A model generated the notes under the pieces. The model did not search any database, was not told where the DNA came from, and saw nothing but the letters and a program-made list of their open reading frames with translations. The translations under genes and the position numbers were made by a program. A stretch of 64,000 bases of DNA, from NCBI GenBank assembly GCA_021730785.1, contig JAKFWF010000067.1:62001-126000 (forward strand), in the 5' to 3' direction. Source of the stretch: Hyphomicrobiaceae bacterium (GTDB taxonomy: Bacteria > Pseudomonadota > Alphaproteobacteria > Rhizobiales > Hyphomicrobiaceae). This document shows positions 44,345 through 53,903 of the stretch, piece by piece (the stretch's first letter is position 1; each line of letters begins with the position of its first letter).

Positions 44345-45388
44345 ATGTCGCCTGAAAAACTTGCAGCCTTGCGCGCCAAGTATGGTGCAGCGAGCGCGAG
44401 CGATGTGTTCGATCCCGAGTTCAAGAAGGTGGTCAATCTGCTGTTTTCCGGCACCGATCGGCGAGCGAAGCCCTATGAGGGCGTGTCGACGTTTCTCGAT
44501 CTGCCGCTGCTGGCCGATGCCCACAAGTCGGACGATATCGCCGGACTCGACGTGGTGATCGTCGGCGTGCCGATGGATCTGGGCGTCACCAATCGCCCGG
44601 GGGCCCGCTTTGGTCCACGCGCCGTGCGCGCCGTCGAGCGGATCGGGCCCTATCATCATGTTCACAAGCAAGTGCCGTCGGCGCGCGTGAAGGCGGCCGA
44701 CATCGGCGACGTGGCGTTCCGCTCGCGCTATAGTCTTGAAAACAGCCACGAAGATATCGAAGCGTATTTTGCCAAGCTGGCCGCGGCCAAGGTGGCACCG
44801 GTTGCCGTTGGCGGCGACCATTCCATTTCCCTGCCGATCCTGAAGGCGCTCGGCCGGCAGCGCCCGCTCGGCATGATCCACATCGATGCCCATTGCGACA
44901 CGGGCGGTCCCTTTGAAGGTTCGAAGTTCCATCACGGCGGACCGTTCCGCGAGGCCGTGCTGGCCGGTGTGCTCGATCCGTCCCGCACGATCCAGATCGG
45001 CATTCGAGGCAATTCCGAGTATCTGTGGGAGTTCTCCTACGACAGCGGCATGACGGTGCTCCACGCCGAGACGTTCATGCGGCTCGGTGTGGACGGCACC
45101 ATCGCGCGGATCCGTGAACTTGTCGGCAGCGGCCCTACCTACCTGTCGTTCGATATCGACAGTCTCGATCCGGCGTTTGCTCCGGGCACCGGCACGCCCG
45201 AAATCGGGGGGCTGAGTTCGGCAGAGGCGATGGCGCTGATCCGCGGCTGCGCCGGGCTCGACATCGTCGGCGGCGACGTGGTCGAGGTGGCGCCGCAGTA
45301 CGATGCGACCACCAATACGGCACACGCCGGTGCGCAAATGCTGTTCGAGATCTTCTCGGTGGTTGCCATGGGGCGCGCATGCGTGTGA
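44345..45388 (+). CDS. Agmatinase-family ureohydrolase
   Basis: 347 residues. Binuclear manganese sites: GGDHSISLPIL (His), MIHIDAHCDTG (Asp-His-Asp) and LSFDIDSLDPAFAPGTGTPE (two Asp plus the GTGTPE loop). Splits a guanidino compound into an amine and urea. Family members include agmatinase, guanidinobutyrase and guanidinopropionase, and the sequence shown does not settle which. Single gene, convergent with the GNAT gene 20 bases away. Confidence 0.88.
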   Translation: MSPEKLAALRAKYGAASASDVFDPEFKKVVNLLFSGTDRRAKPYEGVSTFLDLPLLADAHKSDDIAGLDVVIVGVPMDLGVTNRPGARFGPRAVRAVERIGPYHHVHKQVPSARVKAADIGDVAFRSRYSLENSHEDIEAYFAKLAAAKVAPVAVGGDHSISLPILKALGRQRPLGMIHIDAHCDTGGPFEGSKFHHGGPFREAVLAGVLDPSRTIQIGIRGNSEYLWEFSYDSGMTVLHAETFMRLGVDGTIARIRELVGSGPTYLSFDIDSLDPAFAPGTGTPEIGGLSSAEAMALIRGCAGLDIVGGDVVEVAPQYDATTNTAHAGAQMLFEIFSVVAMGRACV

Positions 45389-45408
45389 TCGCAGCCGCGA
45401 AGGTTTGC

Positions 45409-45966
45409 TCAAAAGAACGTTGCCGAAGCAGGCGCGCGCAGGTTCTTGCGCAGGAACGTCACGGGCAGATTGCGCTCAGGAGGTACCAAGCGGGTGCCGT
45501 AGGACGTGATACCGTAGCCGGCCCGCTCGAAGAAGGCGGTGGCATTGGGTGTCGAGCGGGCGATCAGCGACGTGTGCCCGGTTGCCTCGGCAGCGCCCTC
45601 CACCTCGGCCAGCATGCGCCGGCCGATCCCCATGCGCCAATAAAGCGGCAGCACATGGCACCAGCGGATGCGTGCCACCGGGCTGCCCTGCACCAACGAC
45701 GACCAGCCCGCCGTGCCGACTAAACGTTGGTCGATGAAGGCGCCAAGCAGACGGCCGCCGACGATCGCAGCCTCCACTTCAGCCCCGTAGGTCGCCGAGC
45801 TGATATAGGCGACATAATCGTCAAGTTCCGCTTCGCTCGACCAGCCATGTCCGCCGTCGCGCAAGGACCGACCATGCACATAGCGCACCGCCGCCATTTC
45901 ATCGATCGGCACCAAGGCCAGCACGGCCGCGGCAAAAATGGCGGCACGATCCGGCACGGTTGTCAC
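45409..45966 (-). CDS. GNAT-family N-acetyltransferase
   Basis: 185 residues from the GTG at 45966. GNAT fold: acetyl-CoA pyrophosphate loop in LYWRMGIGRRMLAEVEGAAE (R/QxxGxG pattern), preceding strand ARIRWCHVLPLY, and C-terminal TAFFERAGYGITSYGTRL. Its GTG overlaps the stop of the DUF2865 gene by 4 bases (GTGA), so it is translated with that gene. Substrate unknown; could acetylate a small molecule or a protein. Confidence 0.82.
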   Translation of the reverse strand: MTTVPDRAAIFAAAVLALVPIDEMAAVRYVHGRSLRDGGHGWSSEAELDDYVAYISSATYGAEVEAAIVGGRLLGAFIDQRLVGTAGWSSLVQGSPVARIRWCHVLPLYWRMGIGRRMLAEVEGAAEATGHTSLIARSTPNATAFFERAGYGITSYGTRLVPPERNLPVTFLRKNLRAPASATFF

Positions 45967-47003
45967 CGCCGGGGCGGCTGGGCGGGGGGAATTGGCACGT
46001 CTGCCCGCCGCTCGGGCGGCTGGCTGCTCGGTACGTATTCGGCCTGCTTGCAGGAACAGCCCTGGACGTATTCCTTCTGGTAGCGGAAGGCCGTGCGCAG
46101 GCTCTTGTAGGGCTGCTTGGACTTGGCCGACGTCGCCTCCTGCATGCTGCCGCCGGGGTTTTGATGATAGAACAACTCGGCAGGGGCCGCGCACTTCGAC
46201 TGGCAGATGTCGGCGTCGCGTTCGAAGTGGGTCGGCAGGGTCGAGAAGCTGACTGGGAAGTAGTAGCCATCGCACAGGCGCACGCACACGGTGCGATAGG
46301 TCGCGAACGGCAGGTTGCCGAACTGCCCGCTGCCGGCACCGCCCGCATCCTCGTCCTGCCACAGCGGCGAAAACGGACCACGGCGGTTTGCTTCCTGCTG
46401 GTAGTTGGCACCGCAATTGTTGCGGGCAAGCTCGCGGATGATGTCGTCCTGGTAGGAACGGCCGCCGGAGGAAATCATCTGCTGGCGCTGGGCGTCCAGC
46501 TCGCCGATGCGGCGGCGCCCGGCTTCCACCTGCGCATTGAGGTCGACGCAGGCGCGCGTGCGCTTCAAGGTCTTGGAGAACAAGAAGAATTCGAAGCAAT
46601 CCTGGCGGTCGAGCTGCTGTACGCCCTGCTGCACGGCCCGGTCGGCCGCGCGGATGTCCGCCTCGATCTTCGGCAGTAATTCGCGTGACTGCGAACCGCG
46701 GTTTGAGTCCTGTGCCAGCCGCTGCTCGAGTTGGAGGCAGATCGGATTGCCGCTGTTGCTGTTGTTGTTGCGCACTGATCCCTGCGGGGTGCCGTAGGCC
46801 GGTGGTGCCGGCGCCGGCACCGGCGCATTGGCGGGCGGGCGATAGACGGGATCACGGGGGACCGGGCTCTGCTGCTTCTCCCATGGCCATCCCCAGCCCT
46901 GCGCGACCGCGGCGGACGGCACGGCCATGGATAGGCAAAGCGCAACGAGGCCTGCTGCAGCAAGCACCTGCCTCCACACCTGTCCCGTGATCGCGCTGCT
47001 CAT
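45963..47003 (-). CDS. DUF2865 protein (paralogue C), secreted
   Basis: 346 residues from ATG 47003 (a GTG six codons earlier is an alternative start). Signal peptide ending SAAVA-QG. A Pro-rich stretch, then a helical/coiled-coil region with paired Cys (DCFEFFLF, TRACVDLNAQ), then the DUF2865 core TVCVRLCDGYYFPVSF, C-x3-C, TAFRYQKEYVQGCSCK. The coiled-coil module is not present in paralogues A and B. The GNAT start overlaps its stop. Function unknown. Confidence 0.82.
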   Translation of the reverse strand: MSSAITGQVWRQVLAAAGLVALCLSMAVPSAAVAQGWGWPWEKQQSPVPRDPVYRPPANAPVPAPAPPAYGTPQGSVRNNNSNSGNPICLQLEQRLAQDSNRGSQSRELLPKIEADIRAADRAVQQGVQQLDRQDCFEFFLFSKTLKRTRACVDLNAQVEAGRRRIGELDAQRQQMISSGGRSYQDDIIRELARNNCGANYQQEANRRGPFSPLWQDEDAGGAGSGQFGNLPFATYRTVCVRLCDGYYFPVSFSTLPTHFERDADICQSKCAAPAELFYHQNPGGSMQEATSAKSKQPYKSLRTAFRYQKEYVQGCSCKQAEYVPSSQPPERRADVPIPPAQPPRR

Positions 47004-47176
47004 TCCGCTGGTGCTGTCCACTTGCGATTGTGACTCGCCAAATTCTCCAAGATTTTTCTTGTCACTAGCATAAGTCGGGCGTGAGGGGATAATGCAGCTG
47101 AAATGCGGCACATCGTCCTGTTAATAGGACATTCCTGCAACAGATGTCGCTGCTCGCCGCGCCACATCGGCGATGG

Positions 47177-47893
47177 TCAAAACTTCGCGACCAGTTCGTC
47201 GGTCGCTGGCGCGCTGTCGGAGCCGGCTGCCGCCGCCCGAATGGCCGGCACGATCTGCTCGGCTCGGTCGACCACCACGAATCGTACCTCAAGGCCGGCG
47301 CGGATGAATGCGTCGCTCTTCATGTGCTGGAGCAAACTCAGGAACGGGCTCCAGAAGCCGTCGATGTTGGCTACTACGATCGGTTTGTTGTGCTGGCCGA
47401 GCTGCGACCAGGTGAGCTGCTCGACCAGCTCTTCCAGTGTGCCGATGCCGCCCGGCAGCGCGACGAAGGCGTCGGACCGCTGGTACATCAGCATCTTGCG
47501 TTCGTGCATGTTGTCCGTGACGATCAGTTCGTCGACATCGCGCAACATGCGCTCCTTGCCCGACAGGAACGCCGGGATGATGCCGGTGACGGTGCCGCCG
47601 CCCGCGAGCGTCGCCCGCGCGACTTCCCCCATCAGGCCCAAACTGCCGCCGCCATAGACGAGGCGGATGCCACCGGCGGCGAAGGCGGAACCAAGGGTTT
47701 GGGCCGCCGCCACGTAAGCCGGGTTCAAGCCCGGGCCAGAGCCGCAGTACACGCATACGCTGGCAACGGTGCCGGCAGCCTGCGTAGTGGGCGGCGCAGC
47801 AGCGGGGGACGGCGGGGGCATGGGCGGCTTCCGAATCGACTGCGGGTTGCCTCCATTGTGCGCTGAAACGGGAGCCGTTGTCTTGTCTGTCAT
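47177..47893 (-). CDS. LOG-family nucleotide phosphoribohydrolase
   Basis: 238 residues from ATG 47893. Rossmann-like LOG domain: VCVYCGSGPGLNPAYV, LVYGGGSLGLMGEVA, MHERKMLMYQRSDAFVALPGG, GIGTLEELVEQLTWSQLGQH. The PGGxGTxxE motif is the catalytic signature of LOG/YvdD enzymes, which release ribose 5-phosphate from nucleoside monophosphates and, in plants, activate cytokinins. Preceded by about 35 residues of Pro/Ala-rich sequence. Whether it makes cytokinins is not known. Confidence 0.88.
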   Translation of the reverse strand: MTDKTTAPVSAHNGGNPQSIRKPPMPPPSPAAAPPTTQAAGTVASVCVYCGSGPGLNPAYVAAAQTLGSAFAAGGIRLVYGGGSLGLMGEVARATLAGGGTVTGIIPAFLSGKERMLRDVDELIVTDNMHERKMLMYQRSDAFVALPGGIGTLEELVEQLTWSQLGQHNKPIVVANIDGFWSPFLSLLQHMKSDAFIRAGLEVRFVVVDRAEQIVPAIRAAAAGSDSAPATDELVAKF

Positions 47894-48062
47894 CGGACAA
47901 GAGGGAAGGGACAGTTTTGGGCCGAATTGCGGCGACGGCGATGCCAAGGTGGTGTGCGGACCGTATGCGGTGGTCTCTCCGCGCTGCTCCTTTGCTTCAT
48001 GCGACTGATCGGGCTACACTGGGCGCCAAACGTGTAGCAACTTCTTAGTTTGGCGTCCTAAA

Positions 48063-50171
48063 ATGAAGTATTTGCCTGATAATTCGACTTCCAGCGGTGC
48101 TTTGCAGCGGTCGCCAAGCCGGGCCGCGATCGTGCTGTTCGGGGTCATGGTACTCGGTACCGCTGCGGCTTCGGCGTGGTTCATCCGCACCACCGCGACA
48201 CCCGCGACCGCGCAGGGCGGTGCCCGCATGGCGGCCACCACGCCCGACCGCGAGTTGCTGCCCACCCTCGCCCAGCGGCCGCGACCTGGTGACACGGTCG
48301 GCCCGTCCACGCTGACGATCGATCGCATGATCGTCGATGGGGCAAGGCCGACCCTCGTCGACGGACGATCTCCGCCCTTGGCAGCCGTGATGCTGATGGT
48401 GGCTGGCCGCATGGTCGGCAATGTCAAGGCCGAGGCCGACGGCACCTGGGCCATGGTGATCGACCGCGCCTGTGGAACGGTGATGGTCAGCGATGCCATG
48501 CGGTTGTCGGTGCCGAGCGGCTTGACGGCGCCCCTGCTTGTCCAGTTTCCGGCGACTGCCGACGCCGATGACAAATCTGTATCGCGGCCCGCGGTCGGGC
48601 TGGCGGAAGCGATGGCTGCGGCCGGTGACGAGATCACCGTTCTGGCGGACTCGCGGCGCAATTTCCGCGTGGCCCAGGCGCAGCCCGTGCCGCCGGCTGG
48701 CGGCAGCGGCCCACTCGACGTCATTCGCGATTGGCTGCAGAAGTCCGATCGCACCTATCAGGATATCGGCATCAAGGGCGTCAGCGCGTCGCCTGATGGG
48801 GCGACGGGCAAGCCGACTGCGATCAAGCAGCCTGAACCTGCCAAGGCACCAGCACCTCGTCCGGCCACTCCAGCCGCGCCAGCGCCGGTCCAGCAGAGCG
48901 CAAGCGGCGGCTCGATCGTCGACAGCATGACCGACTGGTTCAAGCGCGCGAACGATAGCTACCAGGCGACGATCGGCAGGGGGTTGAGCGATCCACCGGT
49001 CGGTGTGCTGGTGGCCGGCGCACCGAAAACGGACGAGGAGCCGAAAAAGGCCATCGCTCCCCCGCCGGTCGAACCGCCGAAGGCTGCCGACCCGCAAGTG
49101 GCCGACGATGCGCGGGCCAAGGCGCGCGAGCAGTTGCGCGCGGCACAAGCCCAACGCGACGCCGAACTGAAAGCCGCCGAAGCCAAGAAAAAGGACGAGG
49201 AAGTCGCTGCCGCAGTTGCTAAGGCGCCGGCGCCAGCGGTCGTGCAACCAGCCGACGATGCCATTGCGCGCAAGACCGCCGAAGACAAGCGCCTGGCCGA
49301 TGAAGCACTCAAGCGTCAGGCCGACCTCAAGGCTGCCGACGAGCGGCGCCAGGCAGAGCTGCGGATTGCGGAGCAGAAGAAGGCGGCCGACGAGGCAGCG
49401 GCAGCGCGGCAAGCCGAGGCAAAGCGGCAAGCCGATCAGCAGGCCGCGCAAGAGGCAGCCAGCCGCGCCACAGCGCAGCAGGCACAAGCCCAGGCCGAAG
49501 CCGAGCGGCGGCAGGCTGAGCAGCGGGCGGCCCAAGAAGCTGCGGCACAGGCCGCGGCGCGCGCAGCTGCCCAGCAGCAGGCGGACGCCAAGCGCCTCGC
49601 CGACGAACGCGCTGCTGCGCAAGCGCAGCAACGGGCGGCCCAGGCGGCCCGGCCAGCACCAGTATCGCCGGTGCCCGCATCCGATCTAACCGTGTTGCCA
49701 CCGCTACCGAGTGTTTCGACGCGACCAGGCCCGCCGCCTGTAGGCGCCGACAAACCTGCATCGCCGCCCGGGGCTGCATCCGGCCGCAGCGTCGTCGCCG
49801 ATCTGCCGCCCTTGCCCAGTGTCTCGACTCGCAGCCCCGCGCCATCAGCCCAACCCGCGCCCAGCGCCGGGACGGAGCGGCGCACCGCGCCGCGCGCCCC
49901 GGTTCCGGATCGCGCAGCGCGCAGTTCGCTCGGCCTGACGCAAGTGCCGAGGTCGACAACCAGTGCAGCTTGCCGCACGGCCGGGCGTCGGATCAACCCT
50001 CCGGGCCACTACGTCGTGCAGGACGGTGATACCCTCTGGGATATCGCCGACAAGCACTACAACGATGGTCTCAAGGTCGATGTCCTGGAACGGGCCAATC
50101 CCAAACTCAACGATGTTGATTTGATCCGCCCCTGCCAGCGGGTGTATGTGCCAGCCTTGCGGCGCAATTGA
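48063..50171 (+). CDS. Inner-membrane-anchored LysM envelope protein with Ala/Gln-rich coiled coil
   Basis: 702 residues. N-terminal membrane anchor (about 20-38, IVLFGVMVLGTAAASAWFI). A beta-type periplasmic domain (about 70-150). Two 25-residue repeats with the pattern DW(L/F)xxxxxxYQxxIxxG(V/L)S (about 217-245 and 290-320). A long Ala/Gln/Lys/Glu coiled coil (about 355-540), then Pro/Ser linkers carrying the repeated PPLPSVSTR. The C-terminal LysM (about 650-700, HYVVQDGDTLWDIADKHYND) should bind peptidoglycan. It could bridge inner membrane and wall, in the manner of TolA-like and Tol-Pal-associated proteins (inference). Function unknown. Confidence 0.8.
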   Translation: MKYLPDNSTSSGALQRSPSRAAIVLFGVMVLGTAAASAWFIRTTATPATAQGGARMAATTPDRELLPTLAQRPRPGDTVGPSTLTIDRMIVDGARPTLVDGRSPPLAAVMLMVAGRMVGNVKAEADGTWAMVIDRACGTVMVSDAMRLSVPSGLTAPLLVQFPATADADDKSVSRPAVGLAEAMAAAGDEITVLADSRRNFRVAQAQPVPPAGGSGPLDVIRDWLQKSDRTYQDIGIKGVSASPDGATGKPTAIKQPEPAKAPAPRPATPAAPAPVQQSASGGSIVDSMTDWFKRANDSYQATIGRGLSDPPVGVLVAGAPKTDEEPKKAIAPPPVEPPKAADPQVADDARAKAREQLRAAQAQRDAELKAAEAKKKDEEVAAAVAKAPAPAVVQPADDAIARKTAEDKRLADEALKRQADLKAADERRQAELRIAEQKKAADEAAAARQAEAKRQADQQAAQEAASRATAQQAQAQAEAERRQAEQRAAQEAAAQAAARAAAQQQADAKRLADERAAAQAQQRAAQAARPAPVSPVPASDLTVLPPLPSVSTRPGPPPVGADKPASPPGAASGRSVVADLPPLPSVSTRSPAPSAQPAPSAGTERRTAPRAPVPDRAARSSLGLTQVPRSTTSAACRTAGRRINPPGHYVVQDGDTLWDIADKHYNDGLKVDVLERANPKLNDVDLIRPCQRVYVPALRRN

Positions 50172-50269
50172 GCGGCTGGCCCGGGACCGGCTGGACATCT
50201 GGCGCCTTGTCGGCGTCTCGCTCTGTGTTATGTCCCGCCTCCACGCGAACGACCTGAGGACTGCATTGG

Positions 50270-52228
50270 ATGGCTGTCGTCGATACGGGTAAGCCTGGCG
50301 CCGCGCCAGGGCATGGCCACGGTCATGCGCGAATGGGCAACCCCACTGCCCCCGCTCGCACGAAACCACCGGCCGACCACGTGACCGTGCTGCGCGGGCT
50401 GTTGCCGTTCGTGTGGCCCGAGGGGCGGCCCGATCTCAGAGCCCGTATGGTGTGGGCGTTCGGCCTGCTGGTGCTGGTCAAGATCATCACCGTGACGATG
50501 CCGATCCTCTACAAAGCGGCCACTGACTGGCTGATCGCCCACGTGCCAGCGGCCGGCACCGCCGGCGGTCAGGCTATGACGGCCGGCGTGATGCTGATCA
50601 TCGCCTACGGCCTTGCGCGCGTAATGATGGCGCTGTTCACGCAAGTGCGCGACGTGCAGTTCATGCATGTGGCGCTCAACGCCGTGCGCAACCTCAACAA
50701 CCGTACCTTCGAGCACCTGCACCGGCTGTCGTTGCGCTTTCACATCGAAAAGCGCACAGGTGGGCTCAACCGCGTCATCCAGCGCGGCACACAGGCGGTC
50801 GAGCTGATCATCCGCATGGGCGCGCTGAGCGCCGTTCCAACCGCGCTCGAACTCGTCCTGCTGTCGCTTCTGCTATGGTACTTCTTCGGCGGCCTGATCG
50901 TCGCCATCGTCATCACCATGGTCGTCGCCTACATCTGGTTCTCGATCGTTGCCTCCGAATGGCGCATCGGCATCCGCCGCGAGATGAACGATAGCGATAC
51001 CGACGCCAATACCAAGGCGGTCGACAGCCTGCTCAACTTCGAGACCGTCAAGTACTTCGGCAACGAAGGCCTCGAGGCCAAGCGGTTCGACGCTTCCATG
51101 CGCCGCTACGAAAAAGCGAGCCTGCATTCCTACTGGTCGCTTGGCGCGCTGAACTCGGGCCAGGCGGTGATTTTCACCATCGGCCTGACCCTGGTGATGA
51201 TCCTTGCCGCCCGCGGCGTTGTCGCCGGCACCCACACCATCGGCGACTTCGTGATGATCAACGCGATGCTGATCCAACTCTACATCCCGTTGAATTTCAT
51301 GGGCATGATCTATCGCGAGATCAAGCAGGGGCTCGTCGATCTGGAGACCATGTTCACACTGCTGGGCGAGCACCCCGAAATCGAGGATAAGCCCGGCGCC
51401 GGGGCGTTGGCCGTGAAGGGCGGTACCATCCGCTTCGACAATGTGTCGTTCGCTTACGATGCCGTGCGACCGATCCTGAAGAACGTGTCGTTCGAGGTGC
51501 CGGCCGGCAAGATGGTGGCGATCGTCGGCCCATCGGGCGCGGGCAAGTCAACCATCAGCCGCATTCTGTTCCGCTTCTACGATATCGCCGGCGGGCAGGT
51601 GACGATCGACGGGCAAAACATCGCCGAGGTGACGCAGAAGAGCTTGCGGGCCGCGATCGGCGTGGTGCCGCAGGACACGGTGCTGTTCAACGACACGATC
51701 CTTTACAACATCCGCTATGGCCGGGCAGACGCGACCGACGAAGAAGTATTCGCGGCCGCCAAACTCGCCCAGATCGATGACTTCATCCGCACCCTGCCCG
51801 AGGGTTACAAGAGCATGGTGGGCGAGCGCGGCCTGAAACTTTCAGGCGGCGAGAAGCAGCGCGTGGCCATCGCCCGCACGATCCTCAAGAGCCCGCCGAT
51901 CCTTATGTTGGACGAAGCCACCAGCGCGCTCGACAGTCACACGGAAAAGGAAATCCAGGACGCGCTCGATCGCGTGGCGAAGGGGCGCACCACGCTCGTC
52001 ATCGCCCATCGCCTGTCGACGATCGTGCACGCCGATACCATTCTGGTGTTGGAAAAAGGCGTCCTGGTCGAACAGGGCACGCACGCCGAACTGATCGCCA
52101 AGAACGGCCTCTATGCGTCGCTCTGGGACCGCCAGCGCCAGGCCGAGCGCGCGCGGGAAGAACTCGCCCGCACGCTGGAAGAAGCCGAGAAGGCAGGCGC
52201 GCTCAGGCCGGCAGACAAGAAGCTGTGA
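50270..52228 (+). CDS. Atm1/HMT-type ABC exporter (fused permease and ATPase)
   Basis: 652 residues. N-terminal His-rich segment (GHGHGHARMG, about 16-25), six membrane helices in an exporter fold (about 55-350), then the ATPase with Walker A GPSGAGKSTI, signature LSGGEKQRVAIARTIL, Walker B ILMLDEATSALD and H-loop VIAHRLSTI. Close in pattern to Atm1/ABCB7 and NaAtm1, exporters of glutathione-based sulfur or metal-thiol compounds for Fe-S assembly and metal detoxification. ATG 50270 follows the LysM gene by 98 bases. The His-rich tip may bind metal. Confidence 0.92.
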   Translation: MAVVDTGKPGAAPGHGHGHARMGNPTAPARTKPPADHVTVLRGLLPFVWPEGRPDLRARMVWAFGLLVLVKIITVTMPILYKAATDWLIAHVPAAGTAGGQAMTAGVMLIIAYGLARVMMALFTQVRDVQFMHVALNAVRNLNNRTFEHLHRLSLRFHIEKRTGGLNRVIQRGTQAVELIIRMGALSAVPTALELVLLSLLLWYFFGGLIVAIVITMVVAYIWFSIVASEWRIGIRREMNDSDTDANTKAVDSLLNFETVKYFGNEGLEAKRFDASMRRYEKASLHSYWSLGALNSGQAVIFTIGLTLVMILAARGVVAGTHTIGDFVMINAMLIQLYIPLNFMGMIYREIKQGLVDLETMFTLLGEHPEIEDKPGAGALAVKGGTIRFDNVSFAYDAVRPILKNVSFEVPAGKMVAIVGPSGAGKSTISRILFRFYDIAGGQVTIDGQNIAEVTQKSLRAAIGVVPQDTVLFNDTILYNIRYGRADATDEEVFAAAKLAQIDDFIRTLPEGYKSMVGERGLKLSGGEKQRVAIARTILKSPPILMLDEATSALDSHTEKEIQDALDRVAKGRTTLVIAHRLSTIVHADTILVLEKGVLVEQGTHAELIAKNGLYASLWDRQRQAERAREELARTLEEAEKAGALRPADKKL

Positions 52229-52237
52229 GGGCGGCCC

Positions 52238-53704
52238 TCACCGCACTTCGGCGAGCAATGACAGCTGGCGCGATGGCGCTTCGCCGTTCTGGTCGGTGAG
52301 GTCGGTTGGATAATCGCCGGTGAAGCAGTGGTCGGTGAACTGCGGGCTCATCGCATCGCGACGATCATAGCCCATGGCACGATAGAGCCCGTCGACCGAC
52401 AGGAACGCGAGGCTGTCGGCGCCCATGAACTCGCGCATTTCTTCGAGCGTCATGCGGGCGGCCAGCAACTCCGACCGGCTCGGCGTATCTATGCCATAGT
52501 AATCGCCGAACTTGATCTCGGGGCAGGCGATGCGCATGTGGATTTCGGTCGCGCCGGCGTCGCGCATCATGGTGACAATCTTCTTCGAGGTCGTGCCGCG
52601 CACCACGCTGTCGTCGATCAGGACGATGCGACGGCCCTTGACGACCGCGAGGTTGGCCGAGTGCTTCATCTTGACGCCGAAGTCGCGGATGCGCTGGGTC
52701 GGCTCGATGAAAGTGCGGCCCACATAGTGATTGCGGATGATGCCAAGCTCGTAGGGAATGCCCGAAATCTGCGAAAAGCCGATCGCGGCCGGCACACTCG
52801 AATCAGGCACCGGCACGATGACGTCCGCGTCGATCGCGGCTTCCGCGGCCAACTGAACCCCGAGTTGCTTGCGAACATCATACACACTTCGGCCCGAGAC
52901 CACGCTGTCTGGGCGGGCGAAATACACGTATTCGAAAATGCACGGGCGCGGCGGGCGCTTCGGGAACGGGCGGTGGCTCTCGAGCCCTTGCTCCGTGATC
53001 ACCACGACCTCGCCGTTCTCCACTTCGCGGAAGTAGGTGGCGCCGACGATGTCGAGTGCGCAGGTCTCCGACGCCAGCACGAATTTCGTGCCGATCCTGC
53101 CGATCACCAGCGGGCGGATGCCGATCGGATCGCGCACGCCGATCAGCATGTCGTTGGTCGCGCACACCAGCGCATAGGCGCCCTCGATCTGGCGCAGTGC
53201 CTCGATCAGCCGCTCGATCACGCGGCGTTTGCGCGACCGGGCCATCAGATGCAGGATCACTTCCGTGTCGGAGGTGGACTGGCAGATGGCGCCGTTCTGC
53301 ACGAGTTCACGACGCAAGGTCAGGGCGTTGGTTAGGTTGCCGTTGTGGGCAACCGCAAAGCCACCCGTGTCGAGGTCGGCAAACAGCGGCTGCACGTTGC
53401 GCAAAATCGTGTCGCCGGTGGTCGAGTAGCGCACGTGGCCGACCGCGAGATTACCCTGCAGGCGCTCGATCACGTCCGGCTTGTTGAAGTTGTCGCCGAC
53501 GAGGCCGAGGCGGCGCTCGCTGTGGAAACGCTGGCCGTCGTAGGTTACGATGCCGGCTGCTTCCTGGCCGCGATGCTGCAGGGCGTGCAGGCCGAGGGCC
53601 GCGAGCTTGGCCGCTTCCGGGTGACCGAGGATGCCGAAGATACCGCACTCCTCGCGCAGCCGATCGTCGTGGTCACCCGCTTGCGAACTGAATTCGAACG
53701 GCAT
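52238..53704 (-). CDS. purF: Amidophosphoribosyltransferase PurF
   Basis: First step of purine synthesis: PRPP plus glutamine to phosphoribosylamine. 488 residues from ATG 53704, chosen because GAGGACC lies upstream; another in-frame ATG lies 6 codons earlier. The N-terminal Cys nucleophile is Cys20 (EECGIFGILGHPEAAK), so a short propeptide must be removed. Glutaminase signature LGLHALQHRGQE; PRPP-binding loop IVLIDDSVVRGTTSKKI. First gene of the minus-strand purF-cvpA-radA-alr cluster seen from downstream, separated from cvpA by about 200 bases. Confidence 0.96.
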   Translation of the reverse strand: MPFEFSSQAGDHDDRLREECGIFGILGHPEAAKLAALGLHALQHRGQEAAGIVTYDGQRFHSERRLGLVGDNFNKPDVIERLQGNLAVGHVRYSTTGDTILRNVQPLFADLDTGGFAVAHNGNLTNALTLRRELVQNGAICQSTSDTEVILHLMARSRKRRVIERLIEALRQIEGAYALVCATNDMLIGVRDPIGIRPLVIGRIGTKFVLASETCALDIVGATYFREVENGEVVVITEQGLESHRPFPKRPPRPCIFEYVYFARPDSVVSGRSVYDVRKQLGVQLAAEAAIDADVIVPVPDSSVPAAIGFSQISGIPYELGIIRNHYVGRTFIEPTQRIRDFGVKMKHSANLAVVKGRRIVLIDDSVVRGTTSKKIVTMMRDAGATEIHMRIACPEIKFGDYYGIDTPSRSELLAARMTLEEMREFMGADSLAFLSVDGLYRAMGYDRRDAMSPQFTDHCFTGDYPTDLTDQNGEAPSRQLSLLAEVR

Positions 53705-53903
53705 GCTGGTCCTCACGATCATCGAGCGCCGACGGTGAACGCCGTCTTAGCGTTTGACTTGCACGCGGAATGCGACCGCAATCACTGCCGCAGCTACACT
53801 CCTGTGCGTGACAGATATATGAAACACAACGGGTTACGCTAGGGCTTATCGCCATCGAGGTGTGCGAAACGTAGCCGCAACGTGCAGCGCGTGACCAAAA
53901 GGC

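Noticed and set aside
48045-49631. 528-codon minus-strand frame opposite the LysM gene
   Set aside because: Leu/Arg/Gly-rich mirror of the Ala/Gln coiled-coil codons; no ribosome site or domain.
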